Positions 7,576 through 15,801 of a stretch of DNA of 20,512 bases are shown piece after piece. A model generated the notes under the pieces. That model ran no database searches. It was not told where the DNA came from and was given only the letters and a program-made list of their open reading frames with translations. Position numbers and translations under genes: made by a program. The stretch lies in assembly GCA_900769885.1 (NCBI GenBank), contig CAAGIG010000046.1, forward strand, positions 1 through 20,512. Reading direction: 5' to 3'. The stretch is from Rikenellaceae bacterium. Lineage in GTDB: Bacteria; Bacteroidota; Bacteroidia; Bacteroidales; UBA932. The first letter of the stretch is position 1; each line of letters starts with the position of its first letter.

Positions 7576-8541
7576 GTGGAAAAAGTAATCAAATCAACAG
7601 CGACAGTCGTAAAGCATACCGGAAGTCATTATATCATCTCCGAGTTGCCACGTTGGGAACTTATTCCTGCGGTGGTCAGGGGAAAATTGAGACTTTCAGG
7701 GGGAAATACTACCAACCCTATAGCTGTGGGGGACAAAGTGGAGTATTCTGTAAATGTGGATGAAAATGGTAAAGCCGTTTCTGAAGCGGTGATACTTTCT
7801 GTTTATCCGCGCTCAAATTATGTGATTAGAAAATCTACAAACCTTTCGAGACAGTGCCACATCATTGCCTCCAATGTCGATTGTGCATATCTGGTCGTGA
7901 CAATGGACCGCCCTGAAACAAAGTGGCCTTTCATTGACAGATTTCTGGTCACTTGTGCCGCTTATCGTGTTCCTGTAAAAATTGTCCTGAACAAAATCGA
8001 TTTGTACAGGGAAGACCCCGAGTTGATGGAAAAGGTGGAGCTGTTCCACTCGATTTATGAGGACGCAGGATATGAGATTTATGATATCTCGGTAGCTGAA
8101 AATATTGGAATAGATGAACTTAGAACTCAATGCCAGAAAGGTGGAATCTCTTTGTTCTCAGGTGTTTCAGGGGTAGGCAAATCCTCTTTGATCAAAGCTT
8201 TGGACCCCGCATTGGAACCTAAAATTTCTCATATTTCAGACAAACATCTGCAAGGGAGACACACCACTACATTTTATGAAATTTATCCTTTGGATGGTGG
8301 AGGTTTCATTATTGATACCCCCGGAATCAGAGGTTTTGGACTGGTCGATCTGGAACAGGAGGAACTCTCTGCTTATTTTCCCGAGATGCTCAGAGTTGAG
8401 GACAATTGCCGTTTCAAACCCTGTACCCATACCCACGAGCCGGGTTGTGCCGTGGTCAAAGGGGTTGAGGAAGGATTGATCTCTCTGGAAAGATACAATT
8501 CGTATTTGGGAATGCTCGATGAAGAGAGCAAATACAGATAA
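7576..8541 (+). CDS. rsgA: Small ribosomal subunit assembly GTPase RsgA
   Basis: Circularly permuted GTPase that acts late in 30S subunit maturation; 321 residues, normal length. The order is diagnostic. An N-terminal OB fold comes first, then G4 (NKID at 139-142), then the P-loop GVSGVGKSS at 196-204, then G3 (DTPGIRGFGL). The C-terminal zinc site has C278, C283, H285 and C291, with the 5-2-6 spacing known from E. coli YjeQ. Translation starts with GTG at 7576. No in-frame ATG lies close by that would keep the N-terminal OB fold. The MATE gene follows 18 bases after the stop, so the two are probably cotranscribed. Confidence 0.96.
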   Translation: MEKVIKSTATVVKHTGSHYIISELPRWELIPAVVRGKLRLSGGNTTNPIAVGDKVEYSVNVDENGKAVSEAVILSVYPRSNYVIRKSTNLSRQCHIIASNVDCAYLVVTMDRPETKWPFIDRFLVTCAAYRVPVKIVLNKIDLYREDPELMEKVELFHSIYEDAGYEIYDISVAENIGIDELRTQCQKGGISLFSGVSGVGKSSLIKALDPALEPKISHISDKHLQGRHTTTFYEIYPLDGGGFIIDTPGIRGFGLVDLEQEELSAYFPEMLRVEDNCRFKPCTHTHEPGCAVVKGVEEGLISLERYNSYLGMLDEESKYR

Positions 8542-8559
8542 TTTTCAAATGGTTTGACT

Positions 8560-9858
8560 ATGAACAGACGAATTTTGAAATTGGCCATTCCGAGTATTTT
8601 TGCAAATATCACTGTTCCTTTGGTGGGGATGGTCGATATTGCGATTTCGGGAAGGTTGGGGGATGTGGCGGCTATTGGAGCTATTGCTGTCGGCTCAATG
8701 CTTTTTGACCTGCTCTATTGGAATTTTGGATTTTTGAGAGTAGGAACAGGTGGGCTTACAGCGCAGGCAATAGGGCGAAGAAGCCTTAGGGATGCGATGA
8801 AATATTTTACTCAGGGCATCTCAACTGCCTTGGTATCAGCGCTTTTTCTGATTGCTATACAATGGCTGTTCGTAGAGGCTGCTTTTACTTTTATCGATTG
8901 TACCCCCGATGTTGAGCAACTCTCAAGAAAGTATTTCTTTATAAGGATTTGGGGCGCTCCGGCCACTTTGTCGCTGTTTGTTTTTAAAGGGTGGTTTATT
9001 GGTATGCAGAATACTGTCAGTCCGATGGCGGTAGATATTTTTGTCAATGTGATAAATCTGGTTGCCAGCTTTGTTTTGGGACTTCATACCCCTATGGGAT
9101 TTGTCGGAATTGCCTGGGGAACGGTGATTGCCCAATATTCAGGCTTGATTCTAGCAGTGGTACTGATGCTGATTTATTATCGGAAACTCTTTAAATATGT
9201 CAATATCAGGGATGATATAAGGTTCAGATATATGAAGGCATTCTATGTGCTGAATGTCAATCTGTTCTTCCGCTCTTTGTGCTTTATGTTGATATATTGC
9301 GGATTCACTTCCATTGCTGCCAAATATGGGGATACCGAGCTGGCGGTAAGTTCGATAATAATGAAATTGCTGATGCTTTATTCTTATTTTTTGGATGGTT
9401 TTGCTTATGCCGGGGAGGCCCTCACAGGGAAATATATTGGGGCAAATGACCGGGCGGCTTTGGGAAAAGCGGTCAAATATCTCTTTGGATGGACTGCCCT
9501 GCTGGTGGTGATTTCCACTGCAGCATATTGGGTCGGAGGAGAGTGGATGATATCGCTTATGACCACCCAGCAGAGTGTGATCGATGCCTCTTCGCCTTAT
9601 ATTATATGGCTGATACTGATGCCGTTATTCAGTTGTGCCGCATTTATGTGGGACGGAATTTATATTGGGGCTACAGCTTCTGTTGCTATCCGCAATTGTA
9701 TGATTTGGGCGTGTGTCGCTTTCTATATAACCTATTTTGCACTGAAGGCTTCGATGGGAATGCAGGCTTTGTATTGTGCCTATTTTGCACATATAATTGT
9801 CAGAGCTGCTTATATGACCCTTTTTGCCGGGAGAGAGGTCTTTTCCAAAGTTTCTTAA
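8560..9858 (+). CDS. MATE family efflux transporter, DinF-like
   Basis: Inner-membrane, cation-coupled multidrug or metabolite exporter of 432 residues. About twelve hydrophobic segments fill the protein with short loops. The N-terminal helix carries PLVGMVDIAISG, with a conserved-type aspartate at residue 26. FGFLRVGTGGLTAQAIGRR follows, the characteristic start of the DinF branch rather than of NorM. A second-half repeat includes FLDGFAYAGEALTGKYIGA. I chose the ATG at 8560; an in-frame TTG at 8554 would add only two residues. The gene follows rsgA closely and the fbp promoter begins 7 bases after its stop, so it is probably the last gene of the rsgA transcript. No terminator hairpin is visible here. 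The substrate cannot be predicted. Confidence 0.92.
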   Translation: MNRRILKLAIPSIFANITVPLVGMVDIAISGRLGDVAAIGAIAVGSMLFDLLYWNFGFLRVGTGGLTAQAIGRRSLRDAMKYFTQGISTALVSALFLIAIQWLFVEAAFTFIDCTPDVEQLSRKYFFIRIWGAPATLSLFVFKGWFIGMQNTVSPMAVDIFVNVINLVASFVLGLHTPMGFVGIAWGTVIAQYSGLILAVVLMLIYYRKLFKYVNIRDDIRFRYMKAFYVLNVNLFFRSLCFMLIYCGFTSIAAKYGDTELAVSSIIMKLLMLYSYFLDGFAYAGEALTGKYIGANDRAALGKAVKYLFGWTALLVVISTAAYWVGGEWMISLMTTQQSVIDASSPYIIWLILMPLFSCAAFMWDGIYIGATASVAIRNCMIWACVAFYITYFALKASMGMQALYCAYFAHIIVRAAYMTLFAGREVFSKVS

Positions 9859-9865
9859 GGCAGGA

Positions 9866-9897
9866 TTTGATTGATTTGAGATATTTTCTTATTTTTG
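9866..9897 (+). promoter_or_regulatory. Promoter of fbp
   Basis: TTTG at 9866-9869, a 20-base spacer, and TATTTTTG at 9890-9897 match the Bacteroidota consensus (TTTG, 19-21 bases, TAnnTTTG) in full. Transcription should begin near 9903, leaving a leader of about 17 bases before the ATG at 9920. This is the best-formed promoter in the window. Confidence 0.75.
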
Positions 9898-9919
9898 TAA
9901 GAATCTAAAATTAGCGCTT

Positions 9920-11881
9920 ATGGCAAAGGATACAAAATATTTGGAGCTTTTATCTCAAAGCTTCCCTACCATTCAGGCAGCCAGTTCAGAAATAATAAAT
10001 CTGGAGGCAATTCTAAATCTTCCCAAAGGAACAGAGCACTTTGTTACAGACCTTCACGGTGAGTACGAAGCTTTTCAACATATTCTGAGAAATGCTTCCG
10101 GGGTTATCAAAAGAAAGGTGGATGAACTTTTCGGAACCCAATTGATCGATGTGGAAAAGAAAGAACTCTGCTCTCTGATTTACTATCCTGAGGAAAAATT
10201 GAAACTCCTTAAAAAGAAGAAAAATATAAATGAGTGGTATAGAATCACTTTGGTCAATATGGTCAAAGTTCTGGAGGTTGTCGCTTCCAAATATACCCGT
10301 TCCAAAGTCCGTAAGGCTTTGCCCAAAGAGTATTCTTATATAATCGAGGAACTTATTCACGAGTCGCTCAATGACAACAATAAGCACGAATATATCTATT
10401 CGATTCTGAATACGATTATCTCGACAGGTTCTTCCGAGAGATTTATCTGCGCTATTGCTCACGTAATCCAGCGACTTACCATTGACTCATTGCACGTTAT
10501 CGGAGATATTTACGACAGAGGTCCCGGAGCCCATCTGATTATGGATTTGTTGTGTGACTACCACAATGTCGATATCCAATGGGGTAATCACGATGTGATA
10601 TGGATGGGAGCTGCCGCAGGTAGTGCCGCTTGTATGGCCAATGTGTTGAGAATGAGTCTGAGATATGCTAACCTTGAAACTCTCGAAGATGGTTACGGTA
10701 TCAATCTTCTCCCTTTGGCAACATTCGCAATGGATGTTTACGGAGACGACCCTTGTACTCCATATATGCCAAAGACTGAAATCAATGAGCGTTTTACAGA
10801 AAAACAGGCGCGTCTGGTGGCTCAAATGCACAAGGCGATAGCTATCATTCAGTTCAAACTCGAGGGACAGGTTATTGCCCGTCGTCCTGAATTCAAGATG
10901 GATGACAGAAATCTTCTTCACAAGATAGACTTTGAAAAGGGTACAGTAAATATCGAAGGTGTCGACTATCCTTTGAAAGACCCACGTTTTGAGACTGTCA
11001 ACCCTGCAGATCCATACGCTCTTACTCCTGAGGAAGCTGATATTGTGGAAAGATTGCTCAATAACTTCACCCACAATATGAAGTTGGAGAAACACGTCCG
11101 TTGCCTATACTCAAAAGGTTCTTTGTATCTGGTAAGAAACAACAATCTGCTGTTCCACTCTTCAATGCCATTGAACGAAGACGGCTCTTTGAAAGAGGTA
11201 GAGGTTTATGGCAAAATATACAAAGGAAAGGCGTTGTTCGATGCAGTCGATAAAATTGCACGTGCTGCATTCTATGAGGAAAAAGACCAGAAACTCAAAG
11301 AGTATGCCCAGGATTATATGTGGTATCTATGGTGCGGTCCCGATGCCCCTCCATTCGACAAAGATAAAATGGCAACCTTCGAAAGGTATCTTATTGCCGA
11401 CAAGACTCCTCACAAAGAGACACTTGGTTATTATTTGAAATATAAAGACCGTCAGGATATCTGTGAGACAATTCTTCAGGAGTTCGGATTGGTGGGAGAA
11501 CATTGCCACATCATCAATGGACATACCCCTGTCAAGACTATTAAAGGGGAATCTCCTATCAAAGGTGGTGGCAAACGTCTGGTTATCGACGGTGGTTTCT
11601 CAAAACCTTATCAGTCGGAAACAGGTATTGCCGGATATACGCTGATTTACAACTCATACGGTCTGTTGCTTGCACAACACGAACCATTCTGTTCTGTGGA
11701 AAAAGCGGTAAGAGAGGCTGTAGATATCAAATCTTTCACCAGAGTCGTAGAGTCTGTTACCAAACGAACCCTTGTAGGTGATACCGATATAGGAGATCGC
11801 CTTAAAGGACAAATCAAGGACTTGAAAATGCTGTTGGCGGCTTACCGTTCAGGCATTGTTTTTGAGAAAAAGGTACAATAA
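9920..11881 (+). CDS. fbp: Class III fructose-1,6-bisphosphatase
   Basis: Hydrolyses fructose 1,6-bisphosphate to fructose 6-phosphate, the committed step of gluconeogenesis; cytosolic. Its 653 residues match the long Bacillus/Bacteroides class III enzymes and not the roughly 330-residue class I type. It is a calcineurin-like metallophosphatase. TDLHGEYE gives D44 and H46, GDIYDRG gives D196 and R200, and WGNHDV gives N223, H224 and D225. Later come NGHTPVKT and KRLVIDGGFS. These residues would hold the divalent metal centre, usually manganese in this family. The ATG at 9920 fits the promoter just upstream. rocD begins 23 bases after the stop with no terminator between, so fbp probably leads an fbp-rocD-ctlX transcript. 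Confidence 0.97.
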   Translation: MAKDTKYLELLSQSFPTIQAASSEIINLEAILNLPKGTEHFVTDLHGEYEAFQHILRNASGVIKRKVDELFGTQLIDVEKKELCSLIYYPEEKLKLLKKKKNINEWYRITLVNMVKVLEVVASKYTRSKVRKALPKEYSYIIEELIHESLNDNNKHEYIYSILNTIISTGSSERFICAIAHVIQRLTIDSLHVIGDIYDRGPGAHLIMDLLCDYHNVDIQWGNHDVIWMGAAAGSAACMANVLRMSLRYANLETLEDGYGINLLPLATFAMDVYGDDPCTPYMPKTEINERFTEKQARLVAQMHKAIAIIQFKLEGQVIARRPEFKMDDRNLLHKIDFEKGTVNIEGVDYPLKDPRFETVNPADPYALTPEEADIVERLLNNFTHNMKLEKHVRCLYSKGSLYLVRNNNLLFHSSMPLNEDGSLKEVEVYGKIYKGKALFDAVDKIARAAFYEEKDQKLKEYAQDYMWYLWCGPDAPPFDKDKMATFERYLIADKTPHKETLGYYLKYKDRQDICETILQEFGLVGEHCHIINGHTPVKTIKGESPIKGGGKRLVIDGGFSKPYQSETGIAGYTLIYNSYGLLLAQHEPFCSVEKAVREAVDIKSFTRVVESVTKRTLVGDTDIGDRLKGQIKDLKMLLAAYRSGIVFEKKVQ

Positions 11882-11904
11882 TTACTAAAAAAACGAAATT
11901 AAGT

Positions 11905-13149
11905 ATGAATATTTCACCTAATGCAAAAAAATATATAGAGCAGGAAGAGAAATACGGTGCTCACAATTACCATCCGCTGCCGGTGGTCCTTTCAAAAGGG
12001 GAAGGAATCTATGTGTGGGATGTGGACGGAAAAAGATATTTTGATTTCTTGTCGGCATATTCTGCTGTAAATCAAGGTCATTGTCATCCTAAAATCGTAA
12101 AAGCACTATGCGATCAGGCTCAAAAATTGTGTTTGACTTCACGAGCATTCTACAATGATTGCCTTGGACCTTATGAGGAGATGGCTACAAAATATTTTGG
12201 CTACGACAAATTGTTGCCAATGAACTCGGGTGCTGAAGCTGTTGAAACTGCATTGAAACTTGCCCGCAGATGGGGATACAAAGTAAAGGGTATTCCTGAA
12301 AATGAGGCGTTGATTATCACTTGTGAAGGAAACTTCCACGGTCGTACCATTACAATCGTTTCTATTTCTACCGACCCTGACAGTTATTCCCAATATGGTC
12401 CCTTTACCCCCGGATTTATCTCTATCCCTTATGATGATACCGAAGCATTGAGAAAGGTACTTGAAGAGAAAGGGGATAAAGTTGCAGCATTCATTGCTGA
12501 GCCTATACAGGGAGAAGCGGGTGTTTATGTTCCTCACGAAGGTTATCTTAAAGAGTGTTATGACCTTTGTAAAAAGCATAATGTCCTTTATATCGCTGAT
12601 GAAGTTCAAACAGGTATCGGCCGTACAGGTCGCTTGTTCGCTACTGACCACGAAGGAGTCCGTCCAGATATTATCACTATCGGTAAAGCCCTTTCGGGTG
12701 GTGTTCTTCCTGTATCTGCAGTTGTGGCTGATGATGAGATTATGCTCACTATAAAACCGGGAGAGCACGGCTCCACATTCGGAGGTTTCCCTTTGGCGGC
12801 AAAGGTTGCAGTAGCTGCCCTTGAGGTAATCAGGGATGAGAAATTGACTGAGAATGCAGACCGTCTTGGGGTCATCTTCCGCGAAGAGGTGGCAAAAATC
12901 AAATCTCCTTTCTTTAAATTTGTGAGAGGAAAAGGATTGTTGAACGCTATTATTACTGAACCTCAGGGAGAAGTGGAGGCGTGGGATATTTGCCTTGCTT
13001 TGGCAGAAAAAGGACTTTTGGCAAAACCTACCCACAGACATATTATCCGTTTTGCTCCACCTTTGACAATTAATGAGGAGCAGTTGCGTGAGGCAATCGC
13101 TATTATTAAAGATGTTTTTGAAAATATGCCTTATGCAGACAACAAATAA
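11905..13149 (+). CDS. rocD: Ornithine aminotransferase (ornithine-oxo-acid transaminase)
   Basis: PLP enzyme that transfers the delta-amino group of ornithine to 2-oxoglutarate, giving glutamate 5-semialdehyde and glutamate; cytosolic. Its 414 residues have the fold-type I, class III aminotransferase layout. DVDGKRYFDFLSAYSAVNQGH is the N-terminal substrate region. MNSGAEAVETALK is the phosphate-binding loop and NFHGRT follows. EPIQGEAGV comes next, then ADEVQTGIGRTG, whose aspartate contacts the pyridine nitrogen. The Schiff-base lysine is K261 in IGKALSGG, and GSTFGG follows it. The sequence fits ornithine aminotransferase better than acetylornithine aminotransferase, notably in SAYSAVNQGH and the ctlX partner. 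The stop overlaps the start of ctlX by 17 bases. Confidence 0.93.
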   Translation: MNISPNAKKYIEQEEKYGAHNYHPLPVVLSKGEGIYVWDVDGKRYFDFLSAYSAVNQGHCHPKIVKALCDQAQKLCLTSRAFYNDCLGPYEEMATKYFGYDKLLPMNSGAEAVETALKLARRWGYKVKGIPENEALIITCEGNFHGRTITIVSISTDPDSYSQYGPFTPGFISIPYDDTEALRKVLEEKGDKVAAFIAEPIQGEAGVYVPHEGYLKECYDLCKKHNVLYIADEVQTGIGRTGRLFATDHEGVRPDIITIGKALSGGVLPVSAVVADDEIMLTIKPGEHGSTFGGFPLAAKVAVAALEVIRDEKLTENADRLGVIFREEVAKIKSPFFKFVRGKGLLNAIITEPQGEVEAWDICLALAEKGLLAKPTHRHIIRFAPPLTINEEQLREAIAIIKDVFENMPYADNK

Positions 13150-14032
13150 AGTATTTATGGTAATGCCTGTCCGTTTTGGATATAACCCTCAGACGGCGGC
13201 TAACAACACTTTCCAAAAGGAGGGTTTTGAGGAAAAGGCACAGGAGAATGCTTTGCGGGAGTTTACCACTTATGCTTCGTTGCTGAAAGCCAATAAGGTG
13301 GAGGTGGTTATTGCGGAGGATACGGAGGTCCCTTATACTCCCGATTCCATTTTCCCCAATAACTGGTTTTCTACCCACGAAGACGGAACATTGGTTCTTT
13401 ATCCAATGTTTGCGGTAAATCGCCGGAATGAGCGCAAGAGTGAGTTTCTTGAGAGTATCAGAAGAAACTTTGAGGTAAAGAGATTGATAGATTTGACCTG
13501 GTGGGAGAGTGAGAACCAGTTCCTGGAAGGTACCGGCAGTATGATTTTCGACAGGGAAAATAAAATAGCGTACGCAGGCCGTTCTCCACGAACCTGCGAA
13601 CCGGTAATTGCAGATTTCTGCAAGCAGATGGGATATACTGCGGTGATTTTCGATGCATACGACCAGAATGGGGCTTTGATTTATCACACAAATGTGATGA
13701 TGAGTGTCGGAACAAAATTCGCTGTGATTTGTCTTAGCGCCATCACCGATGAGCAGCAGCGCCAAGCTGTTGTCGAATCATTGGAGAGAACAGGCAAGAA
13801 GGTGATAGATATCTCTTTCGAGCAGATGAACAATTATGCCGGAAATATGCTGGAACTCAAAACCAGTGACGGCAAGCCTATTTTGGTAATGTCCTCTACA
13901 GCCCGAAAATCATTGACCCCCGAACAGGCAAAAGAACTTTCTTCATACTATAAACTACTCTCTCCCGGACTCGAATATATCGAGAATAACGGAGGAGGTT
14001 CTGCAAGATGTATGTTGGCAGAAATCTATTAG
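13133..14032 (+). CDS. ctlX: Citrulline utilization hydrolase CtlX (citrulline ureidase family)
   Basis: Member of the amidinotransferase/arginine deiminase-like superfamily. Characterised relatives hydrolyse citrulline to ornithine, CO2 and ammonia. Visible motifs are PDSIFPNNWFSTH (substrate-binding loop), LEGTGSMIFDR, IYHTNVMMSVG (probable catalytic His) and GGGSARCMLAEI, whose cysteine near the C-terminus is the expected nucleophile. I place the start at ATG 13133 (MQTTNKVFMVMPVRFG), giving 299 residues, because TTNxxxMVxPV is the usual family N-terminus. An upstream in-frame ATG at 13073 would add 20 residues read through the rocD coding sequence. The chosen start overlaps rocD by 17 bases, suggesting translational coupling. 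With RocD it forms a citrulline to ornithine to glutamate semialdehyde path. A dimethylarginine- or arginine-acting relative is the main alternative. Confidence 0.88.
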   Translation: MQTTNKVFMVMPVRFGYNPQTAANNTFQKEGFEEKAQENALREFTTYASLLKANKVEVVIAEDTEVPYTPDSIFPNNWFSTHEDGTLVLYPMFAVNRRNERKSEFLESIRRNFEVKRLIDLTWWESENQFLEGTGSMIFDRENKIAYAGRSPRTCEPVIADFCKQMGYTAVIFDAYDQNGALIYHTNVMMSVGTKFAVICLSAITDEQQRQAVVESLERTGKKVIDISFEQMNNYAGNMLELKTSDGKPILVMSSTARKSLTPEQAKELSSYYKLLSPGLEYIENNGGGSARCMLAEIY

Positions 14033-14050
14033 AAGTATTCTAAAAATTAT

Positions 14051-14095
14051 AGCACTAAGGCCGGCTCTGAATTTTTCAGGACCGGCCTTAGTGTT
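14051..14095. terminator. Strong bidirectional terminator between ctlX and the AspT-like gene
   Basis: CACTAAGGCCGG at 14053-14064 pairs perfectly with CCGGCCTTAGTG at 14082-14093. After one mismatch the stem continues through a further five pairs to a small T-rich loop. The plus-strand side is followed by TTATTTG and the minus-strand side by ATAATTTTTAG. It sits between convergent genes and should stop both transcripts. Confidence 0.92.
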
Positions 14096-14130
14096 ATTTG
14101 GAATTTGTAGTGAATTCCTGATGTTTATTG

Positions 14131-15786
14131 TCAGATTACAAGGATTTGTGCGATAAGTACCCTCAGGAACATTGCCAGAGGATATACTGTTGCGTATGCC
14201 ACTGCTATTTGAGCCTCATCAAATGTGTTGTTCATAAATGAAAGGGCGATAGGGTTTGTCTGACTTCCGCAGATTACACCGGAAATGGTGAAATAGTCGA
14301 GTTTGAAGGCAAATCTGGCAATAGTGCAGATAATCAGAACAGGGATGATGGTGATAAGGGCGCCATAAAGTATCCACATATATCCACCATTTACTACCGC
14401 TTCGACAAATCCTTCGCCGGCACCAAGACCTACTGCTGCAAGGAACATTGATATACCTATTTCACGAAGCATCATATTGGAACTCATTGTGGTATAAGTG
14501 ACCATTCCGAAACGGGGACCAAATCGTGCAATAAGAATTGCTATTACAAGCGGACCTCCGGCAATACCAAGTTTGACAGGTTGTGAAAGTCCTGAAATTG
14601 CGATAGGAATCGAACCGAGGATAACTCCGAGGAATATTCCGATAAAGATAGGAATAAGGTTTGGTTCGCGAAGTTTCTTGGCAGAGTTTCCGACAAGGTT
14701 GGCAACTTTTGCAATAGCTTTTTCACTGCCGACCACCATAATTCGGTCACCAAGTTGAAGTTGCAAGCCTGGGTAAGCCACAAGGTCGATACCGGCACGG
14801 TTGACACGAGTGATATTGATACCGAATTGGGCTCTGATATTGAGTTCTCCGAGGGTTTTTCCATTGACATTTGACTTTGTTACCACCAATCTGCGTGATA
14901 CAAGGTTTGTGTCGAGTTTTTCCCACTCGGTTTGCTCCATCTCGATTTGTTTTCCAATGAAAGCTTCAACCCTTTCCACATTGTCTTTAGAGGTGATTAC
15001 CAATAGTCTGTCACCTTCGCTCACAATAGAGTGAGAGGTGGGGATTTCCATTTCGCCATTGGAGTGATATAGTCTGGAAACGACAAAATGGTGTCCGATG
15101 AATTTGTCGATTTCGTAAATGCTTTTTCCTACAATTGCCTGATTGTGGACCTCTACTGCAAATTTGCAGGCATTGTCTTTAGGTTTGCTGCCACTCTCGA
15201 TAGTCTCTTTTTCCTTGTTGAGATTGATGCGGAACAATGCTCTGATACCAAGAAGTGTCAAAATTACGCCGACAACACCAAGGGGGTAAGCAACTGCATA
15301 TCCGGCAGGGATTGTAGAATCCATAACTCCGGAAGCCTCGTAGTAAGCTTGCTGTGCAGCACCGAGTCCGGGTGTGTTGGTTACTGCACCCGACATTACA
15401 CCGACCATAGTAGGCATTTCAACACCTGTTATTGAGTGGATTATAACAGTAACGATTCCACTGAGCAAAACCAGTCCGAGGGCAAGAGTGTTAAGTCTTA
15501 CTCCCCCTTTCTTGAAAGATGCAAAGAAACCGGGGCCCACCTGCAGACCAAGTGAAAAGACAAACAGAATCAGACCGAAGTCTTTCACAAATGCCATTGT
15601 GGTACTGTCAATTGAAATTCCAAAATGTGAAACGATGATTCCGACAAACAGAATCCAGGTCATTCCCAATGAAATACCGAAAATTTTGAATTTACCTAAA
15701 ATTACGCCCAATGCAATAACAATGGCGACAACCAGGATGGAGTGAGCAACTCCAGAACCTAAAATTAAATTACATAACCATTCCAT
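14131..15786 (-). CDS. AspT/YidE/YbjL family transporter with two RCK_C (TrkA-C) domains
   Basis: Inner-membrane transporter of 551 residues. It is built as two membrane halves around a soluble centre. The first half has roughly six hydrophobic segments up to about residue 187 and contains GAVTNTPGLGAA at 133-144. Two RCK_C domains follow at about 208-278 and 297-366; such domains usually bind small ligands and gate transport. The second membrane half runs from about 376 and contains CGSQTNPIALSF near the C-terminus. The paired TN(T)P motifs are typical of the family whose characterised member, AspT, exchanges aspartate for alanine. Most bacterial homologues are uncharacterised, so the substrate is open. 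It lies 15 bases after the YfcC-like gene and is probably cotranscribed with it. Confidence 0.92.
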   Translation of the reverse strand: MEWLCNLILGSGVAHSILVVAIVIALGVILGKFKIFGISLGMTWILFVGIIVSHFGISIDSTTMAFVKDFGLILFVFSLGLQVGPGFFASFKKGGVRLNTLALGLVLLSGIVTVIIHSITGVEMPTMVGVMSGAVTNTPGLGAAQQAYYEASGVMDSTIPAGYAVAYPLGVVGVILTLLGIRALFRINLNKEKETIESGSKPKDNACKFAVEVHNQAIVGKSIYEIDKFIGHHFVVSRLYHSNGEMEIPTSHSIVSEGDRLLVITSKDNVERVEAFIGKQIEMEQTEWEKLDTNLVSRRLVVTKSNVNGKTLGELNIRAQFGINITRVNRAGIDLVAYPGLQLQLGDRIMVVGSEKAIAKVANLVGNSAKKLREPNLIPIFIGIFLGVILGSIPIAISGLSQPVKLGIAGGPLVIAILIARFGPRFGMVTYTTMSSNMMLREIGISMFLAAVGLGAGEGFVEAVVNGGYMWILYGALITIIPVLIICTIARFAFKLDYFTISGVICGSQTNPIALSFMNNTFDEAQIAVAYATVYPLAMFLRVLIAQILVI

Positions 15787-15801
15787 ACGGCAAATATAGA
15801 G

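Noticed and set aside
8554..8559. TTG start for the MATE gene
   Set aside because: It adds two residues only; the ATG at 8560 gives the usual short N-terminus before the first helix.
12139..13041. Long minus-strand open frame (300 codons) inside rocD
   Set aside because: It is antisense to a gene with intact aminotransferase motifs. The translation shows no recognisable fold and is best explained by codon bias.
13073..13132. Upstream start that would extend ctlX by 20 residues
   Set aside because: The extension is read out of frame through the rocD C-terminus and does not look like the family N-terminus, which begins at 13133.
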